A stretch of 64,000 nucleotides of DNA from Polyangium sp. 6x1 (GTDB lineage Bacteria; Myxococcota_A; Polyangia; Polyangiales; Polyangiaceae): positions 1-64,000 of the forward strand of contig NZ_JARZHH010000018.1 in NCBI RefSeq assembly GCF_029946515.1, written 5' to 3'. The translations under genes were made by a program, and so were the position numbers. The notes under the pieces are model-generated. The model saw only the letters and a list, made by a program, of their open reading frames with translations, did not search any database and had not been told where the DNA came from. Below are positions 30,196-37,692 of this stretch, piece after piece (position 1 is the stretch's first letter; each line of letters opens with the position of its first letter).

Positions 30196-31389
30196 ATGCT
30201 GGACGAACCGCCGATCACCCTGTTCGCCGCGCAGCCCGGCGTGACGCCGGGATGGGTGATCCGCAACCTTCCCGCCTGGTCTTACACGAAGTCGGTCTAC
30301 GGCGTGGCGGTGTGGCAGTGGGTCGCGCTGCCGCTCGCGTTCGTGTTGTCGATGCTCACGGGCGCCCTCCTGTCTGCGATTTTCGTGCGCCTCACGTCGC
30401 CGATCGCCCGGCGCACCGAGACGAAGTGGGACGACGAGCTGCTCGTCGCGCTCCGAGGACCCGCGACGCTCTTCCTCGGGACGACGGCGTTCTGGTCCGT
30501 GGAGCCGGCGATCGCGCTGCGCCGCGCGGCGAGTGATGTCGTGGGCCGGGGCGTGGACGCGCTGCTCGTCGCGAGCCTGCTCTGGGGCCTCTTCGGCCTG
30601 CTCGACGTGCTCGCCCACCGCGTGGGGGCGCGCATCGCGAAGGCGGGCGACGCGAAGGATCGCGGCGGAGCGCTCTCGCTCGTGGCGATCTCCACGAAGG
30701 CCGCGAAGGTCTTGCTCGTGATCTTCGGGTTCATCCTGGTGCTCGGGCAGCTCGGGCTCAACGTGACGGGGATCATCGCGGGCCTCGGGATCGGCGGTAT
30801 CGCCGTCGCGCTCGCGAGCCAGAAGACGCTGGAGAACCTGTTCGGCTCGTTCACGATCGGCGTGGACCGGCCGCTGCACATCGGCGATTTCGTGAAGGTC
30901 GACGATCTCGTGGGGACCGTGGAGCAGATTGGCCTGCGCTCGACGCGGATCCGGACGCTCGACCGGACGCTCGTGACGATGCCGAACGGGCGGCTCTCGG
31001 ACATGCGGATCGAGAACTACAGCGCCCGCGACCGGCTGCGCCTGCACGCGAGGATCGGGCTCGTGTATTCGACGAGCCCGGGCGCGGTGCGGCGGATCGT
31101 GGACGAGATGCGCGGCTTTCTCGCCGAGCGGCCCGGGATTTACCCCGACGCGATCAACGTCAACTTCATCGGCCTCGGCGAGTCGGCGCTCATGATCGAG
31201 GTGATGGTGTGGCTCGACTCCCGCGAGTGGACCGAGTTCCTCACGTGGCGGGAGGAGATCCTGTTCGGGTTGATGGAGATCGTCGAGAAAAACGGCTCGG
31301 CGTTCGCCTTTCCGACGCAGACGGTGCACGTGGCGTCGTATCCGTCCCCTGCGCAGCCGGGCCCCGTCGAAAAGAGGCCCGAGCGGTGA
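30196..31389 (+). CDS. Small-conductance mechanosensitive channel, MscS family
   Basis: 397 residues. Membrane helices at about 38-60, 85-105, 115-135 and 160-185 precede the pore helix TM3 (GIIAGLGIGGIAVALASQKTLENLFGSF), with Gly/Ala packing as in MscS. The beta domain GDFVKVDDLVGTVEQIGLRSTRIRTLDRTLVTMPNGRL follows and the C-terminal alpha/beta cage ends in an Ala/Pro/Arg tail. It would release solutes on hypo-osmotic shock. The extra N-terminal helices place it in the larger YnaI/YbdG-like class. Confidence 0.93.
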   Translation: MLDEPPITLFAAQPGVTPGWVIRNLPAWSYTKSVYGVAVWQWVALPLAFVLSMLTGALLSAIFVRLTSPIARRTETKWDDELLVALRGPATLFLGTTAFWSVEPAIALRRAASDVVGRGVDALLVASLLWGLFGLLDVLAHRVGARIAKAGDAKDRGGALSLVAISTKAAKVLLVIFGFILVLGQLGLNVTGIIAGLGIGGIAVALASQKTLENLFGSFTIGVDRPLHIGDFVKVDDLVGTVEQIGLRSTRIRTLDRTLVTMPNGRLSDMRIENYSARDRLRLHARIGLVYSTSPGAVRRIVDEMRGFLAERPGIYPDAINVNFIGLGESALMIEVMVWLDSREWTEFLTWREEILFGLMEIVEKNGSAFAFPTQTVHVASYPSPAQPGPVEKRPER

Positions 31390-31449
31390 GGCTTTACAGC
31401 GCGACCGATCTGAAGGATACGTGACAAAAGTCCGAGACGAGGAGGCCCC

Positions 31450-31863
31450 GTGGCAAGCTGGCGAGACGAGCTCATCGAGGCAGCGAAGACCAAGGCGGAG
31501 CGCGACGCCGAGGAGCAGGAACGGCATCGAAAGCGCGTCCAAGAGGCGCTCCATACGGCCGAGAACGCCCTGTCACTGGGCGCCGACGCGCTGCGCTTCA
31601 CCCGTGATCGGCTGCGAGACAAGGGGCAATCGCCCGCGCTCACCGAGCAGGCAGACGACTTCAAGCTCAAGCTCGGCGATTTCAGCCTGCGCGTGGAGCT
31701 CGCTCGGGACGCGGCCGTCGTGCGCGTGACGTTCGGCGACGGCAAGCCGCGCGAGTTCGACTTCGCCAAGGACCGGCACATCGCGCCCGCCGACGTCGAG
31801 GAGTACATCGGACGGCGCGCCGTCGAGCTCGTGCGCACGGCCCAGAAGTCTGCGCCCTGGTGA
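31450..31863 (+). CDS. Small uncharacterised protein with helical N-terminus
   Basis: 137 residues from GTG 31450 just after GAGGAGG. Residues 2-60 are strongly helical and charged (DELIEAAKTKAERDAEEQERHRKRVQEAL). The remainder alternates strands and a helix (FSLRVELARDAAVVRVTFGDGKPREFDFAK, then ADVEEYIGRRAVELVRTAQ). No membrane segment, signal or catalytic motif. Not recognised as a named family. It follows the mscS gene by 60 bp on the same strand. Confidence 0.6.
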   Translation: MASWRDELIEAAKTKAERDAEEQERHRKRVQEALHTAENALSLGADALRFTRDRLRDKGQSPALTEQADDFKLKLGDFSLRVELARDAAVVRVTFGDGKPREFDFAKDRHIAPADVEEYIGRRAVELVRTAQKSAPW

Positions 31864-31912
31864 TCACGCGCTGCTGATCACGCGCCCCAGCGCATGCTGG
31901 TGATCGCGCGCG
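31861..31912 (+). repeat. three short direct repeats around TGATCACGCGC
   Basis: TGATCACGCGCtg at 31861, CTGATCACGCGC ending near 31885, and TGGTGATCGCGCGCG near 31899-31913 (one substitution). Units share TGATC(A/G)CGCG and lie directly downstream of the small-protein stop. TGATCA is itself palindromic, so protein binding is possible but unproven. Confidence 0.4.
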
Positions 31913-31923
31913 TGTTTTAACGC

Positions 31924-31962
31924 TTGGGGGCTCCGCTCGGACAAGCCGAGCTCTGCCCCCAA
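31924..31962. repeat. dispersed hairpin element, copy 1
   Basis: TTGGGGGC (31924-31931), tcc, GCTCGG (31935-31940), acaag, CCGAGC (31946-31951), tct, GCCCCCAA (31955-31962): two perfect stems of 8 and 6 bp separated by a symmetric 3x3 internal loop. A related copy is at 59994-60032. It lies in the leader of the M28 peptidase gene and could be a terminator, attenuator or REP-like element. Confidence 0.75.
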
Positions 31963-31990
31963 ACCCCAGTTCATGGTAGAGGCGTTGGCC

Positions 31991-33892
31991 GTGAAGCCGA
32001 CCTCCTTGCGCCTTCGTGGGCGCCTCGCGATCCACGCGTCCCTCCTCGCCCTGCTCGCCGCCTGTGGCCCCGCGGCCGAGCCCGTCACTCCGCCGCCGCC
32101 CGCTCCGCCCGAGCTGCCCCAAGCGGCGGCGCCGAAGGCGGAAAACCCGATCGAAAAAGGGGATCCGCGGCGGATCGAGGAGGACGTGAAGCGGCTCGCG
32201 TCGGACGATCTCGCAGGTCGCGGCACGGGTGATGCGGGCGCGCAGCAAGCGGCCGAGCTCGTGGAGAAGCGCTTCCGCGAGCTCGGGCTGGAGGCGTTTG
32301 GAGACGCGGAGGGAAGCAGCAAGAGCTTCAAGCAGAAGTTCTCCGCGCGCGTCGGCGCGAAGGTGGAAGCGCCGACGGTCTCGCTCGCGAAGAAGGGGCA
32401 GAAGGCGGCGAAGTCGCCGGCGGCGGCCGACGTGATCACGGCGGAAGGCGCGCAGACGGGCGAGGCGAAGGGCGAGGTCGTGTTCGTCGGGCACGGCGTG
32501 ACGGCGCCCGCGGCGTCGTGGGACGACTACGCCGGCAAGGAGATCGCCGGGAAGGTGGCGCTCATCGTGGACGGCGCGCCGAAGCCCGAGTCGGGCGGGA
32601 AAAACGCCGAGGCGCTGCGCGACTTCAAGAGCGTGCGGTACAAGCTGCGCACGGCCCGCGAGCACAAGGCCGTCGGGGCGATCGTGGTGGCCGCGGGCGA
32701 GGAGCTGCCGGCCGCGCCGGAGAACGCGAGCGGGATGGGCATCCCAGCCGTGGTGATCAAGCGGAGCGCGGCAAAGGCGCTGTTCCCGGAGATCAAATGG
32801 GACGACGCGGCGGTCGCGTCGCCGAAGGCCGCGGCGTCGCCGAAGGCGCTCGCGGGCACGGAGATGAGCGTGACGACGAAGATCGAGCCGACGTTTGCGG
32901 ACGCGTGGAACGTGGTCGCGCGGCTTCCTGCCCGCGCGGGTTCGAAGACGGCCGAGGAGTACGTCGTGGTCGGCGCGCACTACGATCACCTCGGCAGGGG
33001 CGGCACGTCGCACTCGCGCGCGCCTGGCTCGCGCGAGATTCACCACGGCGCGGACGACAATGCCTCGGGGACGGCGCTCTTGCTCGACGTGGCGCGGCGC
33101 TTCTCGAAGCTCGCCGAGAAGCCCGCGCGGAGCATCGTGTTCATCGCGTTTGGCGCGGAGGAGCTCGGCACGCTGGGATCGCGGCACTGGGTGGAGCATC
33201 CGCCGATGCCGATCGGCTCGGTGACGGCGATGATCAACGCGGACATGGTCGGTCGGATGCGTGACCGGACGCTGGTCGTCGACGGCACGGGGACGGCGGC
33301 GGCGTGGCCGGAGCTCGTCAACGCGGCGAACACGGGGCTCTCGCTCACGCTGAAGCTCGGCGCCGAGGGCTTCGGCGCGAGTGATCACGCCTCGTTCACG
33401 GCGGCGCGCGTGCCCGTCGCGTTCCTGTTCACGGGCGTGCACGACGACTACCACAAGCCGAGTGACACGGCCGACAAGATCGATGTGGGCGGCATCGACC
33501 TCGCCGCGACGCTCGCCGCGCGGCTCACGCAGTCGGTCGCGGACCGGCCGGAGCGGCTCGCGTTCGTCGAGGCGCCGGCGGCGCAGGATCCGCACAAGGG
33601 TGGCGGCGGCGGCGGCGCGCGAGGCTTCCGCGTGTCGCTGGGCTCGATCCCGGACTACGCGTGGCAGGGCAAGGGCGTGAAGCTCACGGGCGTGCGTCCG
33701 GACGCACCCGCGGCGCGCGCGGGCCTGCAGGCGGGGGACATCATCGTGAAGCTCGACAAGCACGAGATCACGAACGTGCACGACTACACGTTCGCGCTCG
33801 GCGATCTGGAGCCGGGTCGCGAGATCACGGTCGAGGTCGAGCGCGACGGCAAGCGCGTGGCGCTGAAGCTCATCCCCGCCCCCGGCCGATGA
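31991..33892 (+). CDS. M28-family aminopeptidase lipoprotein with PA and PDZ domains
   Basis: 633 residues from GTG 31991, chosen because AGAGG precedes it and because it gives a clean lipoprotein signal (LAIHASLLALLAAC); ATG 31973 has no Shine-Dalgarno. Domains: PA-type insertion (about 130-290), M28 zinc core with GAHYDHLGRGG, GADDNASGTALLLD, AFGAEELGTLGS and INADMVGRM supplying the His, Asp and Glu ligands, ASDHASF, and a C-terminal PDZ (GVRPDAPAARAGLQAGDIIVKL). It would trim N-terminal residues from peptides outside the cytoplasm. The stop overlaps the next gene by ATGA. Confidence 0.9.
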   Translation: MKPTSLRLRGRLAIHASLLALLAACGPAAEPVTPPPPAPPELPQAAAPKAENPIEKGDPRRIEEDVKRLASDDLAGRGTGDAGAQQAAELVEKRFRELGLEAFGDAEGSSKSFKQKFSARVGAKVEAPTVSLAKKGQKAAKSPAAADVITAEGAQTGEAKGEVVFVGHGVTAPAASWDDYAGKEIAGKVALIVDGAPKPESGGKNAEALRDFKSVRYKLRTAREHKAVGAIVVAAGEELPAAPENASGMGIPAVVIKRSAAKALFPEIKWDDAAVASPKAAASPKALAGTEMSVTTKIEPTFADAWNVVARLPARAGSKTAEEYVVVGAHYDHLGRGGTSHSRAPGSREIHHGADDNASGTALLLDVARRFSKLAEKPARSIVFIAFGAEELGTLGSRHWVEHPPMPIGSVTAMINADMVGRMRDRTLVVDGTGTAAAWPELVNAANTGLSLTLKLGAEGFGASDHASFTAARVPVAFLFTGVHDDYHKPSDTADKIDVGGIDLAATLAARLTQSVADRPERLAFVEAPAAQDPHKGGGGGGARGFRVSLGSIPDYAWQGKGVKLTGVRPDAPAARAGLQAGDIIVKLDKHEITNVHDYTFALGDLEPGREITVEVERDGKRVALKLIPAPGR

Positions 33893-34941
33893 GCGAACAG
33901 CACACGACCCCGTCGAGGCTGGGCCTCGGCTTTCTGTTTTGCGTCGCGCTCGCCACGTCAGCGACGGCGCCCGCGTGCTCGGGTGGCGGCTCCACGCCTC
34001 CCGCGCCCGATGCGTCGGCGGACGCAGCGATCGAAGCCGCGGAGGCGCGCGCAGAGCTCGACGCCGCGCTCGCCGATGCGGCGCTGGATGCGGAAGCGGA
34101 CGCGGATGCGGCGGCGGACGCGGACGCGGATGCAGACGCGGCGGCGGACGCGGCGGCTGCTGCTGCTGCGTTGCCTGGGACCAGCGAGGGTTGTCCGGGC
34201 GACATGGTGCTCGTGGCCGGCGAGTATTGCCCGCTCGTGCAGCAGAGGTGCACGGAGCACCACGACGAATTCGAGAAGGACCAGGCGAAGAAGAAAAAAG
34301 CTTCCGAGCAGGGCGATGGCTCCGGGCCGAGCACGGTGAGCGAGCGCTGCATGCGGTACGAGGAGCCGTCGGTGTGCCTTTCGAAGAAGCGCACGCCGAT
34401 GCGGTTCTGCATGGACCGCTATGAATGGCCGAACGAGAAAGGCGAGCTGCCGGCGCTCCTGGTCTCGTGGGGCGACGCGCAGAAGCTCTGCGAGGCGAAG
34501 GGAAAGCGGCTCTGCTCGGAGGCCGAGTTCAACTTCGCCTGCGAGGGCGAGGCGATGCTGCCGTACACGTACGGCTACGAGCGCGACCCCACGGCGTGCA
34601 ACATCGACAAACCCTATCGAAAACGCGAAAAAAAGCTGTTCAAGTACGAGCGATGCCTGAAGCGCCCGGAGTGCAAGGCGGAGCTCGAGAAGCTCGACCA
34701 GCGCTTGCCGACGGGATCGATGCCGCGCTGCGTGTCGCCGTTCGGGGTGTACGACTTGAACGGCAACATCAACGAATGGGTGGTGCGGCCGAAGCAGAAA
34801 TACCCGAACCGGAGCGGCCTGAAAGGCGGCTGGTGGGGCCCGGTGCGCGGCCGTTGCCGGCCGACGGTGGGGTTCCACAAGGAAGACGATTACGGCTACG
34901 AGGAAGGGTTCCGCTGCTGCAAGGAGGCGGAGGGGACGTGA
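33889..34941 (+). CDS. SUMF1/FGE-fold Cys-rich secreted protein (paralogue 1)
   Basis: 350 residues, start overlapping the M28 stop (ATGA, 33889-33892). A signal (LGLGFLFCVALATSATAPAC) ends in a Cys. A 60-residue Ala/Asp tract follows, then a formylglycine-generating-enzyme-type domain: CPGDMVLVAGEYC, FCMDRYEWPNEKGELPA, GKRLCSEAEFNFACEGE, YTYGYERDPTACNID and GLKGGWWGPVRGRCRP ending EGFRCCK. Of the two FGE active-site Cys in the GGSWxCxxxxC region, only the second is present, so sulfatase-activating oxidation is unlikely. The fold may instead bind ligand or act as a structural surface protein. Confidence 0.8.
   Translation: MSEQHTTPSRLGLGFLFCVALATSATAPACSGGGSTPPAPDASADAAIEAAEARAELDAALADAALDAEADADAAADADADADAAADAAAAAAALPGTSEGCPGDMVLVAGEYCPLVQQRCTEHHDEFEKDQAKKKKASEQGDGSGPSTVSERCMRYEEPSVCLSKKRTPMRFCMDRYEWPNEKGELPALLVSWGDAQKLCEAKGKRLCSEAEFNFACEGEAMLPYTYGYERDPTACNIDKPYRKREKKLFKYERCLKRPECKAELEKLDQRLPTGSMPRCVSPFGVYDLNGNINEWVVRPKQKYPNRSGLKGGWWGPVRGRCRPTVGFHKEDDYGYEEGFRCCKEAEGT
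34077..34170 (+). repeat. GCG/GAC-type low-complexity tract encoding Ala/Asp
   Basis: About 90 bp made of gcggac, gcggat and gctgct steps within the secreted SUMF1-like gene, encoding alternating Ala and Asp and then poly-Ala. All steps are multiples of three, so length changes would stay in frame. Confidence 0.7.
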
Positions 34942-34949
34942 GGCGGCGG

Positions 34950-34967
34950 ACGGGCGTCAATGCCCGT
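34950..34967. terminator. weak hairpin at the convergent junction
   Basis: ACGGGC (34950-34955), 6-nt loop, GCCCGT (34962-34967) overlaps the Rpn gene stop codon region and faces both convergent genes. A short stem without a U tract. Confidence 0.25.
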
Positions 34968-35889
34968 TCGTCGCGGCGAGCCAGGCGGCGAGGTCTTCGG
35001 GGGAGAGATCGAGGACGACATCGCCGAGCCGCTCGGCGCCTTGCTGAAGGAGCCGCTCGGCCAGCGTCGCGCGCTCGGTCGAGGTGAGCGGCCGGCGGAG
35101 GCGGCGTTCGAACAGGTGGGCGAGTGGGGCGAGGCCCTCCAGCCGGCCCTCTTCCCGGCCCTTCTGCCGACCGTCCTCCAAACCTTCCTTGTAAATCCAG
35201 TTCTGCATCACGAGCTCCCTGGGTAACATCGTTCTTACCACACTTCGCAGATCGCGGCCTCGCTGATCCGCCTCCGCGAGGACCGCCATGGCCACGCCGA
35301 GCTCCTCGAATGCCTCGGGCGGTACTTGCGCCCGGAGATCCGCCATCACCTCGCGAATGCGGGGTTCGTCCGCGTCCACGGCGAGCGGCGCGAAGATGAG
35401 CCAGAAGGGGCCGCGCGCCGCGAGCTCGGCGACGGTCCGCTGATACACGGGCTCGATGCGGAAATGCACCCCGGAAAACGGAGCATCCGGGGGCGAGAGG
35501 CGATACGAGCCGTGCAGTGGCCAGGGCTCCGCTCGGCCGCCGAGGAGCACGATCACGCTCTCGATCGGCGGTACGAGCTGCGAGCCCGCGCGGCTCTCGG
35601 CCGCCACCGCGAGCGCCATCAGCGTTTGGTACTCGTAGCTCCGGAACGGCATGTTCGCAGGCATGTCGCCCTGCCATTCGAGGTGAATCAGCCTCCGCTC
35701 GCCCTTCACCTCGACGTCGAGCGTGCGGTCGAGCTCGCGATGGCGCGACGCGACCTGCGTTTCGAGCACGGTTGCCGAGAGCGGGCCCTCGACGCCAAGC
35801 AATCCCCGCGCGAGGTCCTCGGGAAAACGGTGCGAGACGTGGCGGAGGATCAGGTCGACGCTGTCGTTCTCTTCCACGGAATCGGTCAT
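34957..35889 (-). CDS. Rpn-family recombination-promoting nuclease-like protein
   Basis: 310 residues from ATG 35889 behind a strong AAGGAGG; upstream in-frame codons to 35946 were rejected. The PD-(D/E)xK-type core has Asp54/Asp58 followed by Glu71-Trp-Gln73 in IHLEWQGD, the E-x-Q form typical of Rpn/YhgA transposase-like nucleases. FRSYEYQTLMALA and later AELAARGPFWLIF fit the family's middle region. The C-terminus carries the family's characteristic EG-repeats (EDGRQKGREEGRLEG) and a helical tail. Rpn proteins are Ca2+-stimulated DNases that promote RecA-independent recombination and often sit as single genes with no partner, as here. Confidence 0.8.
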   Translation of the reverse strand: MTDSVEENDSVDLILRHVSHRFPEDLARGLLGVEGPLSATVLETQVASRHRELDRTLDVEVKGERRLIHLEWQGDMPANMPFRSYEYQTLMALAVAAESRAGSQLVPPIESVIVLLGGRAEPWPLHGSYRLSPPDAPFSGVHFRIEPVYQRTVAELAARGPFWLIFAPLAVDADEPRIREVMADLRAQVPPEAFEELGVAMAVLAEADQRGRDLRSVVRTMLPRELVMQNWIYKEGLEDGRQKGREEGRLEGLAPLAHLFERRLRRPLTSTERATLAERLLQQGAERLGDVVLDLSPEDLAAWLAATNGH

Positions 35890-36118
35890 CGAACCTCCTT
35901 CCTGGACGGCTGCACAACGATTACGTCGGTCCGACGGTTCGGTCAAGAAAAACGTTTGTCGAAAAATGCGCGTCGCGGCTGCTGATTTCGGAAATGAAAA
36001 TGCGCCTCGACACAGCGCGCCGCGCCGCCGGCCTCCTCCGTCCCCGGCACAGCCCGGCGGGCACGATCCCCGTCTTTTGACCCACCGCGTCGAGCACGCC
36101 CCCGCCTCTCGTTAACGT

Positions 36119-36147
36119 TTTCCACCGGCCCTCGTCTCCGCTAGGCT
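36119..36147 (+). promoter_or_regulatory. candidate promoter giving an almost leaderless mRNA
   Basis: TTTCCA (36119-36124, 4/6), 17-bp spacer, TAGGCT (36142-36147). ATG 36154 follows 6 nt later, so transcription would begin at about the start codon. The 264 bp upstream to the Rpn gene is somewhat less GC-rich (35935-36000) and holds TTGACC on the - strand at 35941-35946 as a possible -35 for the Rpn gene. Confidence 0.35.
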
Positions 36148-36153
36148 GCGGGC

Positions 36154-36588
36154 ATGGGGCTTGGACATCGTGGGCGGCACGGCTTCCGCGGCGGGCTCGG
36201 GCTCGCAGCGGTGCTCTTCTTCGCGGCGTGTGGCGGGAGCCAGTCCGACGGTTCGCCCCCGACCGTCGAGGGCGGCAACGCGTACGCACCCGCGCCCGGT
36301 CAAGGCGCCGTCGCCGGGCAGCAGGCGCCTTATGGCACCGCGCCCCAAGGTCAGGTCACCGGATATGGGCAGACGCCCACCGCGCCGACAGGCACGGCCA
36401 CGCCCCCGCCGAGCCCGCTCTCTCCCTTGTGCACCGAGGCTACCGCGATCGTGTGCGGCGGTCATCGGTGCAATGCGCAGGCCGGACGGTGCGCGATGCC
36501 GTGTGGCTCGGCGCAGGATTGCAATCCGGGGTTCTCGTGTCTGGGGGCGGGCGGGCCGACGGCGATCTGCGTGCCCGGGGGCCCGTGA
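36154..36588 (+). CDS. Small Cys-rich lipoprotein
   Basis: 144 residues. Signal GFRGGLGLAAVLFFAAC ends in a lipobox Cys. A 60-residue Gly/Pro/Gln/Thr spacer (GQGAVAGQQAPYGTAPQGQ and on) leads to a compact C-terminal domain with eight Cys in the last 55 residues: CTEATAIVCGGHRCN, GRCAMPCGSAQDC and FSCLGAGGPTAICV. The C-x-x-x-C spacing resembles small disulfide knots found in myxobacterial surface lipoproteins. No enzyme motif. Convergent with the desaturase gene 8 bp downstream. Confidence 0.7.
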   Translation: MGLGHRGRHGFRGGLGLAAVLFFAACGGSQSDGSPPTVEGGNAYAPAPGQGAVAGQQAPYGTAPQGQVTGYGQTPTAPTGTATPPPSPLSPLCTEATAIVCGGHRCNAQAGRCAMPCGSAQDCNPGFSCLGAGGPTAICVPGGP

Positions 36589-36595
36589 AGGACGG

Positions 36596-37606
36596 TCAGG
36601 CCGCGCCGGGCTGAATGCCCTGCACGGCGAGCATCTTCTCGCGCTCTTTTTGCTTGTCGAGGCCCTCGTACTTCGCCTCGAGCTTGGCGACGTCGAGCTT
36701 CAGGATCCGGCCCCAGAGCATGAACGTCGGGCCGAGGACCGACGTGTAACATTCGGCCTTCACGCGCTCGTCGTAATGGGGATACGCGGCGTGGTGGAAG
36801 CTCTTCAGGTTGTAGAACGGGATCCCCGGGTACTTGTGGTGCTCGTTGTGGTACGTGACGTTGTTCCACAAGAAATTGAGGAAATCGCTCTTCGTCCCGT
36901 ACGTGCGTGAGCTGTAGGCGTCGTCGTCCGTCGCCGGCATCTCGAAATGCTCGATCATCGACGTGATGCTCGCCAGCATCGCCCCGAAGACGAAGGGCAG
37001 GGCGAAGCAGAAGAACCACACCTGGAAAGGCATTTTCCAGGCCGCGAGGCCCACGAGCGAGAAGTACCCGAGCGTCTCCAGGTGCGTCCGTACCTGCTGC
37101 CCCAGCGTGAGCCGGTTCATGTAGAACTTCATCATCTGCCCGAGGAAATACATCGGGTACGCGAACGTGTAGACGCAGAAGAGGAAGATCTTCGCGAGCG
37201 TGGGGTTTTTCGTGTAATCGGTGACCACGACGTTGTCGACGTCGGGGTACGTGTTCGTGATCTTGTGATGGTGCAGGTGATAGTTCGCGTAGAGCGTCAC
37301 CGGAAACCCCGACGGGGACCAGCACAGGAGCGCGAGCCAGTACGAGAGCGTCTTCGACCGCGTGAGGTTTCCGTGCACGGCGTCGTGCCCCGCCGCCCCG
37401 AGCCCGCGGATCAGGTTCGCGATCGTGAACGCGACCACGATGCCGATCGGGATCGCGAAGCGGTGGTGCTGCGTCGCGTAGAGGACCCACGCGAGGCCCG
37501 CCCAGAGACCATAATGCAGCGGAATCTTGAGCAGGTAGATCGGCTTGCGCTCGTAGGCCGCGCGCAAAATCTCCCGGGGTACCGCGTCCATGCCCTGTCC
37601 GGCCAT
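36596..37606 (-). CDS. Membrane-bound fatty acid desaturase
   Basis: 336 residues from ATG 37606, preceded by GGAG 10 nt upstream; TTG 37648 is the longer alternative. Three His boxes that bind the di-iron centre are present: HDAVHGN, LHHHK (within NYHLHHHKITNTYPD) and HNEHHKYP. Hydrophobic segments around residues 42-85, 150-170, 195-225 span the membrane. Family members introduce double bonds into lipid acyl chains or modify sphingolipid bases. No ferredoxin or cytochrome partner is adjacent. It is divergent from fumC, 87 bp between starts. Confidence 0.88.
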   Translation of the reverse strand: MAGQGMDAVPREILRAAYERKPIYLLKIPLHYGLWAGLAWVLYATQHHRFAIPIGIVVAFTIANLIRGLGAAGHDAVHGNLTRSKTLSYWLALLCWSPSGFPVTLYANYHLHHHKITNTYPDVDNVVVTDYTKNPTLAKIFLFCVYTFAYPMYFLGQMMKFYMNRLTLGQQVRTHLETLGYFSLVGLAAWKMPFQVWFFCFALPFVFGAMLASITSMIEHFEMPATDDDAYSSRTYGTKSDFLNFLWNNVTYHNEHHKYPGIPFYNLKSFHHAAYPHYDERVKAECYTSVLGPTFMLWGRILKLDVAKLEAKYEGLDKQKEREKMLAVQGIQPGAA

Positions 37607-37692
37607 CGCTCGCTCCACGTAAGAATCGTCGGGGGCGGAAGGTGGCAAAGATCCGGACAGATGACAAGCGCGGACGCTGCTAAGCCTGCGGT

